This document shows positions 54,543 to 64,000 of a DNA stretch of 64,000 nucleotides, piece after piece. Position 1 is the first letter of the stretch. Every line of letters begins with the position of its first letter. Under the pieces are notes generated by a model, which did no database searches, was not told the origin of the DNA, and saw only the letters and a program-made list of their open reading frames with translations. The DNA is from Hydrogenimonas urashimensis. Lineage in GTDB: Bacteria; Campylobacterota; Campylobacteria; Campylobacterales; Hydrogenimonadaceae. The translations under genes were made by a program, and so were the position numbers. The stretch is taken from assembly GCF_016593255.1 (NCBI RefSeq), contig NZ_AP023212.1, forward strand, positions 1,582,501 through 1,646,500, given 5' to 3'.

Positions 54543-55003
54543 TAGAGGTACCTTTTGGGATTGTTCATGATCTCTTCGGGGCGGATGCCCGTCCACTCGC
54601 GGATGGTGTCACGGTCCTTCTGTGAAAGCTGTGCCTTTTTGTGCACCTTGGCATAGGTTCCCAGGGGCATCGCCAGACCGACCGCTTTGAAGATCATCGC
54701 TTTGAGCTTTTGCTTTCTCTTGTCGTCATATTTTTCCCATTCGCTGAAATTGAGCCACTGCCGCCCCACCCGCACATCTCTGGCGATGAACCATTTGGCG
54801 GGAGCGATGGCACTGTACCACGGCCATTTCGTTTCATTGGAGTGACAGTCGTAGCAGGATCGTTCGAAAATCTCTTTGACTTTGGCCGGTGCTTTGATCT
54901 CGAGCGCGGGATCGCTTTTGGGATTGTTCCGCTCGACGGGTATGAGCTGCATTCCTGCAAAAAGAATCGCAAAGACGACTCCCAATGTTTTTCCTACCGA
55001 CAT
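54539..55003 (-). CDS. Heme-binding domain protein with one CxxCH motif
   Basis: A 154-residue protein with an N-terminal membrane anchor or signal (about residues 3-20) and a Haem_bd-type domain: SCYDCHSNETKWPWYS (heme c motif) and a later WPLGTYAKVH-like stretch (AMPLGTYAKVHKKAQLS). It should be periplasmic and bind one c-type heme. The ATG at 55003 is preferred because AAGGAG precedes it. First gene of a three-gene operon with the membrane protein and HIT genes. Confidence 0.83.
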   Translation of the reverse strand: MSVGKTLGVVFAILFAGMQLIPVERNNPKSDPALEIKAPAKVKEIFERSCYDCHSNETKWPWYSAIAPAKWFIARDVRVGRQWLNFSEWEKYDDKRKQKLKAMIFKAVGLAMPLGTYAKVHKKAQLSQKDRDTIREWTGIRPEEIMNNPKRYLY

Positions 55004-55501
55004 GTCACTCCTTGTTTCGGGCAAATTTTATCCGTAATTGTAGTCTATCCTGTAAAAAAATGGAAAGGGTTTTTTGTTTTTGTCGAAAAGTTTCAACTTT
55101 TTCCAAACTTCTTTTCGCCGAAAGCTTTGAAATTTTATGCGCGATTTTTTCCGAAAGATTGCGTAGCGAAGAGTCGTGCCCCCGCTATTTTTGTTTCGGT
55201 ATAGCGTTTTTGATTGGTGTTAGTGCATAGTTTTCTCTATATGGCAAAAGCAGCAGTAGATGCAGGCTTTTCCACTGGTGCAGAATCCCATCTTGCTTGC
55301 ACCCGGGGGAATCGCCTTTTATTTGCACGAAGGATACGTACATGGGGAAGAGTGAAAATACTTTTGATTGTTTAGAGAGGATTGTAGAGCAAGAAATGGT
55401 GGTCTGGTTATTTTGAAAAAAGGGATCGAAGAAAAATGCCATTCAGATTTTTTGCCGAATAGCCTACACTTCGAATATATTTTAAACGAAAGGGGGTTGC
55501 T
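55004..55501. other. 498-bp AT-rich intergenic region
   Basis: No convincing gene is seen on either strand. The stretch is AT-richer than its flanks, holds homopolymer runs and an imperfect inverted repeat (GAAAAGTT near AACTTTTTC, about 55084-55104), and ends with a candidate -10 (TATATT, about 55475) and the GAAAGGGGG site of the lipoprotein gene. Minus-strand frames at 55185-55442 and 55319-55588 show no protein-like character. Confidence 0.6.
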
Positions 55502-55972
55502 ATGAAAAAAAGTGTAGCGATTGGGCTGAGTGCCATTTTGATGACAAGTATATTCAGTGGTTGTGCCAAAAAATCCACGGAAGTTCAAGCAGCATATGTG
55601 CCAAAATCCAAATATATCGATAAAGAATGTAAGCTGCTTGAAAACGATATGGAAAATGTGAGTTACAGGCTAGCAGATGTGACCAAATCACAAGACTCTG
55701 CACACAATCGTGATGTGGCTATGGCCGTGGTCGGTACCGTTTTGTTCTGGCCGGCATATTTTGTTTTGTTCGCGGGAGATAGTGAAGCGCAGCTTGCCAA
55801 ACTAAAGGGAGAGTTTGAAGCCATAGATGAGGCGATGGTATACAACCACTGCTATGCGAGAGGAGAAAACGGCGTAGATTACATTAGAAAAGCTCAGGAA
55901 AAAATTGCAAAAGAAGATAAAAAAGTCGAAAAAACCGACATTGCCGATTCTTCGGATGAACAGAGCTTTTGA
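55502..55972 (+). CDS. Lipoprotein of unknown function, AT-rich
   Basis: A 156-residue lipoprotein with lipobox FSGC (Cys21). The mature part has a helical region with two Cys (DKECKLL, YNHCYARG), a hydrophobic segment (about residues 77-92, VGTVLFWPAYFVLFAG) that may cross a membrane, and a charged Lys/Glu tail. Codon use and base composition are AT-richer than surrounding genes. Together with the AT-rich upstream DNA this suggests later acquisition. Confidence 0.72.
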   Translation: MKKSVAIGLSAILMTSIFSGCAKKSTEVQAAYVPKSKYIDKECKLLENDMENVSYRLADVTKSQDSAHNRDVAMAVVGTVLFWPAYFVLFAGDSEAQLAKLKGEFEAIDEAMVYNHCYARGENGVDYIRKAQEKIAKEDKKVEKTDIADSSDEQSF

Positions 55973-56079
55973 TGGGACAAGCCGATCCATTTTTATCGAG
56001 GAGCTGTTGTCCAATCGATTCGCAGTTCATTTTTTAAAATTCTTGAATATTCAGAATTACGCTTTTTTTGCCAAAGATT

Positions 56080-56733
56080 TCATGGCTGTAGGGATCGGCC
56101 CGTATCGCATAGATCTTTTATCGGGCAGTTGTCGCACTGCGGTTTAAGCGGTTTGCAGATGACCTGCCCGAAACTTACAAGCAGGCGGTTGAGCCCTTTT
56201 TTCTCTTGGGAAACCAGAAGGGTTTTGAGGGCTTCGTAGCTCTCTTTTGGCGTACGGGTCTGCAGAAATCCCCAGCGGTTGAGGATGCGGTGCACATGGA
56301 CATCCACGGCGACCGCATCTTTGCCGAATGCCCGTTCCAGGATGATGGCGGCCGCTTTGGGACCGATGCCTCTGATTTTAAGCAGCTCTTTCTCCGTGTC
56401 GGGGACCTTGCCGTCAAAATGTTTTAGCAGGTAGTGGGAAATATCGAGTATCGTCCGGGCTTTTTTGCGGTAGAAACCGACGGGGTAGATCGCTTTTTCG
56501 ATCGTCTCTTGCGGGAGGGTGACCATCTTTTCGGGGGTGTCGGCCAAGGCAAAGAGCCGCTCACCGGCCGCCTGGGTCACTTCGTCTTTGGTGCGGAAAC
56601 TGAGTGTCACCGAAACGGTGACGGTGTAGGGGGTGCGTCGGTAGCCGTAGGCCGTTTTCTTGGCCGGCGCGTCCCATTTGGGATACTCGGTTCTGAGAAT
56701 TCGCAGAGCTTTGTCGAAATTGTCCCGTGTCAT
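56080..56733 (-). CDS. nth: Endonuclease III-like DNA glycosylase
   Basis: A 217-residue base-excision repair enzyme of the Nth/HhH-GPD family. The helix-hairpin-helix is IRGIGPKAAAIIL with the catalytic Lys, the catalytic Asp lies in AVAVDVHVHRI, and the C-terminal 4Fe-4S motif CKPLKPQCDNCPIKDLC is complete. It removes oxidised pyrimidines. It is the second gene after the SulP transporter gene, five bases apart. Confidence 0.93.
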   Translation of the reverse strand: MTRDNFDKALRILRTEYPKWDAPAKKTAYGYRRTPYTVTVSVTLSFRTKDEVTQAAGERLFALADTPEKMVTLPQETIEKAIYPVGFYRKKARTILDISHYLLKHFDGKVPDTEKELLKIRGIGPKAAAIILERAFGKDAVAVDVHVHRILNRWGFLQTRTPKESYEALKTLLVSQEKKGLNRLLVSFGQVICKPLKPQCDNCPIKDLCDTGRSLQP

Positions 56734-56738
56734 GCTTC

Positions 56739-58235
56739 TTACCTGCGGTACATTTCGTGGTCCACCGCCACTTTATAGGTGGGGTCGTCCTCTTCCCAGG
56801 TGCAGTATTTGCCCGCCGCTTTGAGGAGCTTTTTGCAGTCTTCGCTGAGGTGGCGGATGGTGAGCTTCTTGCCCGCCTCTTCGTAACGCTTCGTGATTTT
56901 GTCGATCGCCTCGACGCCGCTGGAATCCATGACGCGGGCCCGCTTGAAGTCCATGACCACCTCGTCCGGGTCGTTGGCTACGTCGAACTGGTCCAGAAAT
57001 CCCTGGACCGAACCGAAGAAGAGAGGGCCATCGAATTCGTAGATCTTTCTGTCGCCTTCCACGTAGGTGCGGGTATAGACGCGGGCATGCTGCCACGCGA
57101 AGACCAGTGCGCTGATGATGACCCCGATGATGACCGCCATCGCCAAGTCGGTGAAGATCGTGACGATGGTGACCGTAATCAGGATGAAGGCATCGGTTTT
57201 TGGCATCTTCCGAAGGCGATCGAGACTCGCCCATTCGAAGGTCTCGACGCTGACCATGAACATGATCCCCACCAGCACGGCGATGGGAATCTGTCCGATG
57301 AGATCGCTCAGCGAAACGACGAAAAGGATGAGCAGAATGGCCGCCGTCACACCCGAAAGACGCCCCCGCCCGCCGGAGGTGAAGTTGATGATGCTCTGGC
57401 CGATCATCGCGCATCCTGCCATGCCGCCGAACATGCCGCAGGCGGCATTACCGGCGCCCAGGGCCACCGCCTCTTTGTTGGCGTTTCCTTTTTCGCCGCT
57501 CATTTCATCGAGCACCGAGAGGGTCAGCAGCGATTCGATGAGCCCCACCGCTGCCATAACCGCGGCATAGGGGAGGACAGTCTGAAAGGTTTCAAAGCCA
57601 AAGGGCACGTCGGGCCAGTGGAAAGAGGGGAGGTCACCGGCGATGGAGCCCAGGTCCGCCACCCGTTTCGTGTCGAGGTCGAAAATGACGGTCACGGCGC
57701 TCAAGACGACAATCGCCACCAACCCGGCCGGGACCGCTTTGGTAAAACGAGGCAGTATGACCATCGTGGCCATCGTGGCGAAGACGAGGATGTACATAAT
57801 GGGCCCCTCGCCTTCGAACATCGGAAGTTGTGCTAGGGCGATGACGATGGCCAGGCCGTTGACGAAACCAAGGATTGCCGGCTGGGGAACGAGGCGAATG
57901 AATTTGGCCAGCCGCAAAAGGCCGAAAGCCACCTGTATGAGCCCTGTCAATATCGTGGCGAAAAAGAGGTACTCGACACCATGGGTCGCGACAAGGGAGA
58001 CCATGACCACCGCCACACTTCCCGTAGCGCCGCTGATCATACCCGGCTTGCCGCCGAAAAGTGCCGTGACGAGGCCGAGAAGGAATGCCGTATACAGACC
58101 TACCAGCGGGGAAACGCCGGCAATGAGCGAAAAGGCGATCGCTTCGGGAACCAGCGCGATGGCGACGACAGCGCCGGAGAGAACGTCGTTTTTAGCGCTG
58201 TGCCCCGAATAGGCTTTGAGAAGTTGTGCGAACAC
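56739..58235 (-). CDS. SulP-family anion transporter with STAS domain
   Basis: A 498-residue membrane transporter: 10-14 helices (about 1-370) with SulP signature stretches (VAIALVPEAIAFSLIAGVSPLVGLY split by family rules, GMFGGMAGCAMIGQS) and a C-terminal STAS domain (about 385-480). Members carry sulfate, bicarbonate or other anions. The start is a GTG at 58235 with AAAGGAT upstream. Bicarbonate or sulfate uptake would both suit this autotroph; substrate not determined. Confidence 0.9.
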   Translation of the reverse strand: MFAQLLKAYSGHSAKNDVLSGAVVAIALVPEAIAFSLIAGVSPLVGLYTAFLLGLVTALFGGKPGMISGATGSVAVVMVSLVATHGVEYLFFATILTGLIQVAFGLLRLAKFIRLVPQPAILGFVNGLAIVIALAQLPMFEGEGPIMYILVFATMATMVILPRFTKAVPAGLVAIVVLSAVTVIFDLDTKRVADLGSIAGDLPSFHWPDVPFGFETFQTVLPYAAVMAAVGLIESLLTLSVLDEMSGEKGNANKEAVALGAGNAACGMFGGMAGCAMIGQSIINFTSGGRGRLSGVTAAILLILFVVSLSDLIGQIPIAVLVGIMFMVSVETFEWASLDRLRKMPKTDAFILITVTIVTIFTDLAMAVIIGVIISALVFAWQHARVYTRTYVEGDRKIYEFDGPLFFGSVQGFLDQFDVANDPDEVVMDFKRARVMDSSGVEAIDKITKRYEEAGKKLTIRHLSEDCKKLLKAAGKYCTWEEDDPTYKVAVDHEMYRR

Positions 58236-58304
58236 GGAAATCCTTTGGGTTGAAAGCTGGGATTATAGGAAAAAGGGTCTTAAAAGTGATTAAGCTTTTT
58301 TGTA

Positions 58305-58310
58305 TATAAT
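58305..58310 (+). promoter_or_regulatory. Candidate -10 upstream of nifS
   Basis: TATAAT at 58305-58310 in the 203-bp gap before nifS gives a leader of about 120 nt, which is long. A second AT-rich stretch nearer the gene (about 58370-58410) could hold an alternative promoter. No riboswitch is recognised. Confidence 0.35.
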
Positions 58311-58405
58311 GAAATCCTCCGAAACAATGTTCTGCGAGTACAATTTCAAATTCAGCAAACCTTAAACAAACTTTATTTAAGATGCAGCAAGTTAATTAAG
58401 ACTAA

Positions 58406-59626
<1,221 letters not shown>

Positions 59627-59642
59627 AAAAGAGGAGAAGATT

Positions 59643-60626
59643 ATGGCAAAAACAGATTTGATTGGCGGCAGCATCTGGGAAGAGTACAGCCAGAAGGTGC
59701 AGGAGTTGATGAACAACCCCAAAAACCAGGGCGAACTGACCGAGGAGGATGCCAAGCGCCTGGGCGGCGAGCTGATCGTCGCCGATTTCGGTGCCGAGAG
59801 CTGCGGCGATGCCGTGCGCCTCTACTGGATCGTCGATCCGAAAACCGACAGAATCCTTGACGCGAAATTCAAGAGCTTCGGCTGCGGAACGGCGATCGCC
59901 AGTTCCGATACGATGGTGGAGCTCTGCAAAGGCAAGACGGTCGATGAGGCGGTCAAGATCACCAATATCGACGTGGAAAAGGCGATGCGCGACGAGCCGA
60001 ATACCCCGGCCGTTCCACCGCAGAAGATGCACTGCTCGGTTATGGCCTACGACGTCATCAAGAAGGCGGCATCACTTTATAAAGGGGTGGATATGGAGAG
60101 TTTCGAAGACGAGATCATCGTCTGCGAATGTGCCAGGGTGAGCCTGAGCACCATCAAGGAAGTGATCAGACTCAACGACCTTAAAACCGTCGAAGAGATT
60201 ACCGACTACACCAAAGCGGGAGCATTCTGCAAAAGCTGTATCAAGCCCGGCGGCCACGAAGAGCGTGAATACTATCTGGTGGATATTCTTGCCGACACAC
60301 GACGCGAGATGGAAGAAGAGAAGCTCAAGGAAGCTGCCGAGAAACAGGCCAGCGGCGAAGAGATTCCTTTCAGCGACATGACGCTGGTTCAGAAGATCAA
60401 GGCGATCGACAGCGTCATCGACGAGAGCGTACGGCAGTACCTGATCATGGACGGAGGCAACATGGAAGTGCTCGATGTCAAACAAAACGGCGAGTACACC
60501 GATGTCTACATCCGCTATCTGGGAGCCTGCTCCGGATGCGCCAGCTCCACCACCGGTACGCTCTATGCCATCGAGTCTACACTCAAAGAGAAACTCGACC
60601 CCAATATCCGCGTTCTTCCCATCTGA
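59643..60626 (+). CDS. nifU: NifU, three-domain Fe-S scaffold
   Basis: A 327-residue modular scaffold. The IscU-like N-terminal domain (1-125) has Cys in GAESCGD, FGCGTA and KMHCSV. A central BFD-like [2Fe-2S] domain (about 145-215) has CECARVS and FCKSC. The C-terminal Nfu domain (about 250-325) has CSGCASS. This complete NifU type serves general Fe-S assembly in Campylobacterota. It starts 16 bases after nifS and ends at a terminator. Confidence 0.95.
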   Translation: MAKTDLIGGSIWEEYSQKVQELMNNPKNQGELTEEDAKRLGGELIVADFGAESCGDAVRLYWIVDPKTDRILDAKFKSFGCGTAIASSDTMVELCKGKTVDEAVKITNIDVEKAMRDEPNTPAVPPQKMHCSVMAYDVIKKAASLYKGVDMESFEDEIIVCECARVSLSTIKEVIRLNDLKTVEEITDYTKAGAFCKSCIKPGGHEEREYYLVDILADTRREMEEEKLKEAAEKQASGEEIPFSDMTLVQKIKAIDSVIDESVRQYLIMDGGNMEVLDVKQNGEYTDVYIRYLGACSGCASSTTGTLYAIESTLKEKLDPNIRVLPI

Positions 60627-60647
60627 CGACCGGCAGCCGCTTCTTCG

Positions 60648-60676
60648 AAAAAAAAGGGGGCTTGTCCCTCCTTTTT
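60648..60676 (+). terminator. Terminator after nifU
   Basis: An A-run with GGGGG (60656-60660), loop CTTGT, CCCTCC followed by TTTTTCCTCTTTTT. A convincing stem with a U-rich tail. The following 160 bases up to the convergent hydrolase gene show no gene. Confidence 0.75.
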
Positions 60677-60842
60677 CCTCTTTTTATCGAATCCGAACGA
60701 GATGTTTCCAAAACCCTTCAACCTTTCGCCGAAGGCGCGAGGCCGTTTTTGGATTGGATCGCGTCGGTTGCGATGCGGAGTCTTGCTGAAAATACCGCTG
60801 ATACCGTTTCATTTTTTTCCGCATCATGATGGAATTCGCTTT

Positions 60843-61955
60843 CTATTCGATCGCTTCCGCCGGTGTGATCTCCCGAATCTCCTCTTGGCCGGACATTGGG
60901 AACTCGACGATCTTTTTGGCATCCAGATCCATCTTGTTCATATCCACCATGCGGATGCGCTGATCGCCGTAGGTACGGAAATAGAACTTTTTCGCCTTGA
61001 GATCGTTTGCGCTGGTCCAGGTGGTGAAATCCGCCATCGGATGCCCCTGTGCATCCGCCTCTTCCCCCTCGCGCATGGCGCCTTTGGGAATATCGAAATT
61101 GTTCAATATATGAAACGCTTCCAGTACGGCCTCTTTCCCGGTTTTGGGTTCATAGACTGCCTGGGAAAAAAGAACCGCCCGCACAAAACGCGAAGGCGGA
61201 GTGAAATCGCCGGGAATACCATGCAGGCCCGCCCCCATGCCGAAAGGTTTTAATACCACGCCACCCTTGAGTTTCAAAGGTTTCACCGATGTGAGAGAAA
61301 TATTGATGTAATTGCGAAGATTGGTCATGTGCCAGTCGAAAGAGGGGGAGTTGGCCATCACGCCGAGCGGGTTGTCGTACACGACGACCTTGCCGTCGAT
61401 AAATTCGATGACCAGGCTTTTGCCCGAAGCGTCATGAACCACGTAGTGGACCGGAGGAGTGAATCCCCAGGCTTTGAGGATGACATCGGAGACGACCACC
61501 TTGGCGACATTGTTCTTCACCTCGTCGACGGTGGCGAAATTTTCCAGCAGCCACGATCCAAACTCCCAGGGAGCCAGCGTTTTGGAGGCTTTGGAAGGGC
61601 TGTAGGGCATATACCGGACCGATCCCGGGAAATAGAAGGTGCCGACGGCCAGACCCCTTTCGTTGAAGCCGTCGAAAATGAAAGGAAGCCCGACCCCGTT
61701 GGCGCCCATGCTGGCATATTTCGTTTTCCATTCAAGCCCACCCTTTCCGTCGGGCGTGGTTCCGGTACGGGGGTAGTTTCTTGGAACGACGATGACATTG
61801 GAGTGCAGGTCCCGTGCGAACTCCAGTGTCCGTGCGTGGACCACCGTGCCATCTTTGGCGACCAGCCTGATACCCGTGCAGGCCTGTGCCGCCGTCATTC
61901 CCAAGATCAAAAGGGCCACGGCGATCCTTTTCAATGTTCGTGAGTCACGTTTCAT
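60843..61955 (-). CDS. Exported Cys-type Ntn hydrolase (choloylglycine hydrolase/penicillin acylase family)
   Basis: A 370-residue exported hydrolase of linear amide bonds. The signal peptide ends in AAQA and the next residue, Cys26, begins the mature protein (CTGIRLVAKDG), as in the family, where the N-terminal Cys is the nucleophile. VVHARTLEF and the NPLGVMANSPSFDWHMTNL region are typical. It overlaps the amidohydrolase gene by 4 bases (ATGA). Substrate is open: N-acyl homoserine lactones, bile-type amides or other acyl amides are possible. Confidence 0.88.
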   Translation of the reverse strand: MKRDSRTLKRIAVALLILGMTAAQACTGIRLVAKDGTVVHARTLEFARDLHSNVIVVPRNYPRTGTTPDGKGGLEWKTKYASMGANGVGLPFIFDGFNERGLAVGTFYFPGSVRYMPYSPSKASKTLAPWEFGSWLLENFATVDEVKNNVAKVVVSDVILKAWGFTPPVHYVVHDASGKSLVIEFIDGKVVVYDNPLGVMANSPSFDWHMTNLRNYINISLTSVKPLKLKGGVVLKPFGMGAGLHGIPGDFTPPSRFVRAVLFSQAVYEPKTGKEAVLEAFHILNNFDIPKGAMREGEEADAQGHPMADFTTWTSANDLKAKKFYFRTYGDQRIRMVDMNKMDLDAKKIVEFPMSGQEEIREITPAEAIE

Positions 61956-63868
61956 CTTTCTTCCTTTTGTGAGATTTGGCGATGCGGTGCCGGTTCGTTG
62001 CAATATTTTTCGAAAGCTTCGGCCGTCGGCTTGAGGTGCGCCCGCTGGGCCAGCTCCCACGGTCTTTCGCATTTTTCTGTTTTGCCACACCATCTGTATC
62101 CGGCGGAGAGGATGCATCCGTGCGCATCGGCGTCAGCCCCTGTTTTTTGGTGCCCAACGGGCACCATTCTCCCTTTGTGTACCACGGCGTATACTCCAAT
62201 CTCTTTGAGTTTCATCGGATCGACTTTGAAAGGATTTTGCTCCAGTATGGTGAAGTTGGCGATTTTTCCCACTTCGATGGAGCCCAGACTCTTTTCAAGG
62301 TTCAGTGTGCGTGCAGCATTGATCGTGATGGCTTTCATAGCGTCAAAAACGCTGATACGTTGATTTTGGGAGACTTTGCGACCTTCGTCTGTCACGCGGT
62401 TGACCGCCACCCACGCCAGGGTGAGCGGCTCAGCGGGTGCCATAGCGAAATCGGAGTGGAATGAGACCGGAATAGCTCTTTCGGTCAGCTCCCGGATGCG
62501 AACCAGATTTTCCGCCCGGGCTTTACCGAGACCGACTTTGGAATACTTCTCGGCCAGTGCCCAGAGATAGTAGGGATTGACGGAGGCTTTCACTCCCAAA
62601 TCCTTTACCTGCTTCGCGATATCGGCATCGAAGTATCCCATATGGTGCAGGGTGAAACGGTGCTCTTTTCTCGGATGCCGTTTCTGGTCCTGGCGGTTGA
62701 AATCGAGGACTTTCTGAATGCCTTTGTCCCCGTTGGCGTGCATATGGATTTTGTATCCCCTATCCCAGTAGAAGCTCATCTGCTCCTTCAGCCGTTTGGG
62801 GGGTGTCATCCATTCACCCCTGAACGCTTCACTCGTGTAGGGCTGTTTCATCTGCATGGCGAGCGAATAGATGGCGCCGTCGGCAAAGAGTTTCACCTGT
62901 CGGGGAAGGAAGGTGATGTTTCGCGTATTGTATTTGGCGGGGAGCTCGCGTATCATCTTTTCGGCTTTTTCGTTGCTGTTGCCCGCCATCGAATAGAGCT
63001 GTGTGCCGTTGGGGATGAGATAGCAGTCGTAGGGAGGGTCTTTGGCCATCTCGCTTTTGAGCAGTGTGTACTCCATGTTGAAATCCGAACTGGGAAAGCC
63101 GGGCTCGCAGATGGTGGTGATGCCGTTGCGGAGCATCAGTTCGCTCATCATCGCCAGACCTTTTTTGTAGGTCTTGGGATTGAGCAGATGGGGAGCTATT
63201 TTGGGAAGGAGTGCCAGCCATCCCCCTTCGTAAAAGTGTCCTTTCTCCCAGTCGACCTGGGGGTTGCCGGCGTAATCGGAGCGTTTGAGACCCAAAAGCC
63301 CGATGGCGGCATCGTTGAGAAAGATCTCGTGGAATGAACGGTGGATAACCCCGATCGGCTTGTCGGCGGAGAGCTCGTTGAGCATCTGCCGGTCTATGGG
63401 ACCATGCCAGAGCGGATGGTACCCCCATACAAAAAACATTTTGCCGCTTTTTGCCTCTTTGTCGACAGAGGACTTGAGCAGCCTGTAGAACGCCTCCGGC
63501 GTCTTCGCGGCGGGAGAGATTCCCTGGGGTTTTTTCCACGCGTGGGGGGCGATCGTTTCGTTGGGCAGCATGATGGCAGCGATGGAGGGGTGCAGATGGG
63601 GCTCGATGAATCCCGGCATCATCGTTCTGCCCTGCAGGTCGACCTTGTCGACCCTCTCGCCGAACCGTTTTTCCGCCCCGGCTTTTTCCCCGACATAGAC
63701 GATTTTCCCCTCTTTTTCGACGACCGCCTCCGCGTATAGGGGGCCGCTCTGTGCCATCGTGACGATGTCACCGCCAAAATAGAGTGTGGCGGCTTCCGCG
63801 GAAAGAGCCAAGAAACCTGCACCCGACAGCAGGGCCAGTGCGACTTTTGTTTTGAGGGATTTGATCAT
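61952..63868 (-). CDS. Exported YtcJ-like amidohydrolase
   Basis: A 638-residue metal-dependent hydrolase with a signal peptide (about 1-27, ending AEA). It has the metal motif EPHLHPS, a catalytic Lys/His core around IHMHANGDKG and HHMGYFD, and an Asp in HSDFAMA, matching the YtcJ group. It presumably acts in the periplasm on a cyclic or acyl amide. The C-terminus carries an extra roughly 60-residue tail with Cys. The ATG at 63868 has AAAGGAT upstream. Co-translated with the downstream Ntn hydrolase. Confidence 0.87.
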   Translation of the reverse strand: MIKSLKTKVALALLSGAGFLALSAEAATLYFGGDIVTMAQSGPLYAEAVVEKEGKIVYVGEKAGAEKRFGERVDKVDLQGRTMMPGFIEPHLHPSIAAIMLPNETIAPHAWKKPQGISPAAKTPEAFYRLLKSSVDKEAKSGKMFFVWGYHPLWHGPIDRQMLNELSADKPIGVIHRSFHEIFLNDAAIGLLGLKRSDYAGNPQVDWEKGHFYEGGWLALLPKIAPHLLNPKTYKKGLAMMSELMLRNGITTICEPGFPSSDFNMEYTLLKSEMAKDPPYDCYLIPNGTQLYSMAGNSNEKAEKMIRELPAKYNTRNITFLPRQVKLFADGAIYSLAMQMKQPYTSEAFRGEWMTPPKRLKEQMSFYWDRGYKIHMHANGDKGIQKVLDFNRQDQKRHPRKEHRFTLHHMGYFDADIAKQVKDLGVKASVNPYYLWALAEKYSKVGLGKARAENLVRIRELTERAIPVSFHSDFAMAPAEPLTLAWVAVNRVTDEGRKVSQNQRISVFDAMKAITINAARTLNLEKSLGSIEVGKIANFTILEQNPFKVDPMKLKEIGVYAVVHKGRMVPVGHQKTGADADAHGCILSAGYRWCGKTEKCERPWELAQRAHLKPTAEAFEKYCNEPAPHRQISQKEER

Positions 63869-63914
63869 GCCGATCCTTTTTGCAAATAAACGAACCCTTG
63901 CGAATGGTGCTTCA

Positions 63915-64000
63915 TCAAGGCAGTTTCCGGGGGTTTTCGTAGGTGACGCGGCTGTAGGGCACCGGCATTTCGATACCGGCATTCGTTAATGCTTCATAGA
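63915..64000 (-). CDS. MscS-like mechanosensitive channel, C-terminal end (partial)
   Basis: The last 27 residues of a gene that starts beyond the window edge. The segment AGIEMPVPYSRVTY is the C-terminal beta strand typical of MscS-family small-conductance mechanosensitive channels (consensus AGIEIPFPQ). The stop is at 63915-63917. It lies 46 bases upstream of the amidohydrolase start on the same strand, so it could share the transcript. Confidence 0.72.
   Translation of the reverse strand, partial: YEALTNAGIEMPVPYSRVTYENPRKLP

Noticed and set aside
55185-55442. An 85-codon minus-strand frame in the AT-rich gap
   Set aside because: No ribosome site, odd composition and no protein-like pattern.

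Overview
The window looks like chromosomal DNA of a moderately GC-rich, sulfur- and hydrogen-associated member of the Campylobacterota (Epsilonproteobacteria), perhaps a Hydrogenimonas-like vent bacterium. This rests on gene content: a DUF3373-type outer-membrane porin, a three-domain NifU next to NifS, HemJ, CcoG/RdxA, several sulfide:quinone-reductase-like flavoproteins, a YeiH-type transporter with a LysR regulator, and a tig-clpP-def block with a degenerate GGDEF protein. The genus is inference. No prophage, insertion sequence, CRISPR array or tRNA gene was seen.

Layout. 1-510: 3' end of a 23S rRNA gene, a structured spacer and a 5S rRNA gene. 769-4353: porin, then mrp with two small genes on the minus strand. 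4692-13214: the most distinctive locus, an exported type II DMSO-reductase-family molybdoenzyme. It has a periplasmic double rhodanese, a Tat-exported Mo catalytic subunit, a NarH-like Fe-S subunit, a heme subunit that fuses an ethylbenzene-dehydrogenase-gamma-like domain to a cytochrome c domain, a small Cys-rich exported protein, a TorD-like chaperone and a polyferredoxin. 13375-15219 (minus): a helical protein, a DUF493 protein and MoaC. 15388-19476: a recombinase-like putative regulator with no catalytic serine, CcoG, a NifX-like protein, an SQR-like flavoprotein and a small protein. 19584-28555: antiporter, pyrG, recJ, a Tat-type SQR, hemJ and signalling or unknown genes.

28676-34617 (minus): tpx, tsaD, a small hydrolase, dxr, cdsA, a small gene and an NFACT/RqcH-like gene. 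34721-38194: chemoreceptor, leuC, mobA. 38231-42579: LysR/YeiH pair and two lipoproteins. 42679-51151 (minus): one long gene train, tig, clpP, GGDEF, def, yifB/comM, amidase, DUF819 transporter, dipeptide epimerase, hemolysin III. 51223-58235: LprI-like protein, folE, fliI, HIT protein, two heme/membrane genes, an AT-rich patch with a lipoprotein, nth and a SulP transporter. 58439-60626: nifS and nifU. 60843-64000 (minus): two exported hydrolases in one operon and the 3' end of an mscS-like gene.

How it fits together. MoaC and MobA supply molybdopterin cofactor, and NifS/NifU and Mrp supply Fe-S clusters, for the large Mo/Fe-S enzyme. The rhodanese and two SQR-like flavoproteins point to periplasmic sulfur chemistry feeding the quinone or cytochrome c pool. 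The enzyme's substrate cannot be read from the sequence. Non-coding signals worth attention are a hairpin that places the dxr ribosome binding site in its stem, a 124-bp palindromic element before pyrG, an inverted repeat at the recombinase-like gene's promoter, heptanucleotide repeats in the rRNA spacer, and a probable leaderless promoter at the antiporter gene.
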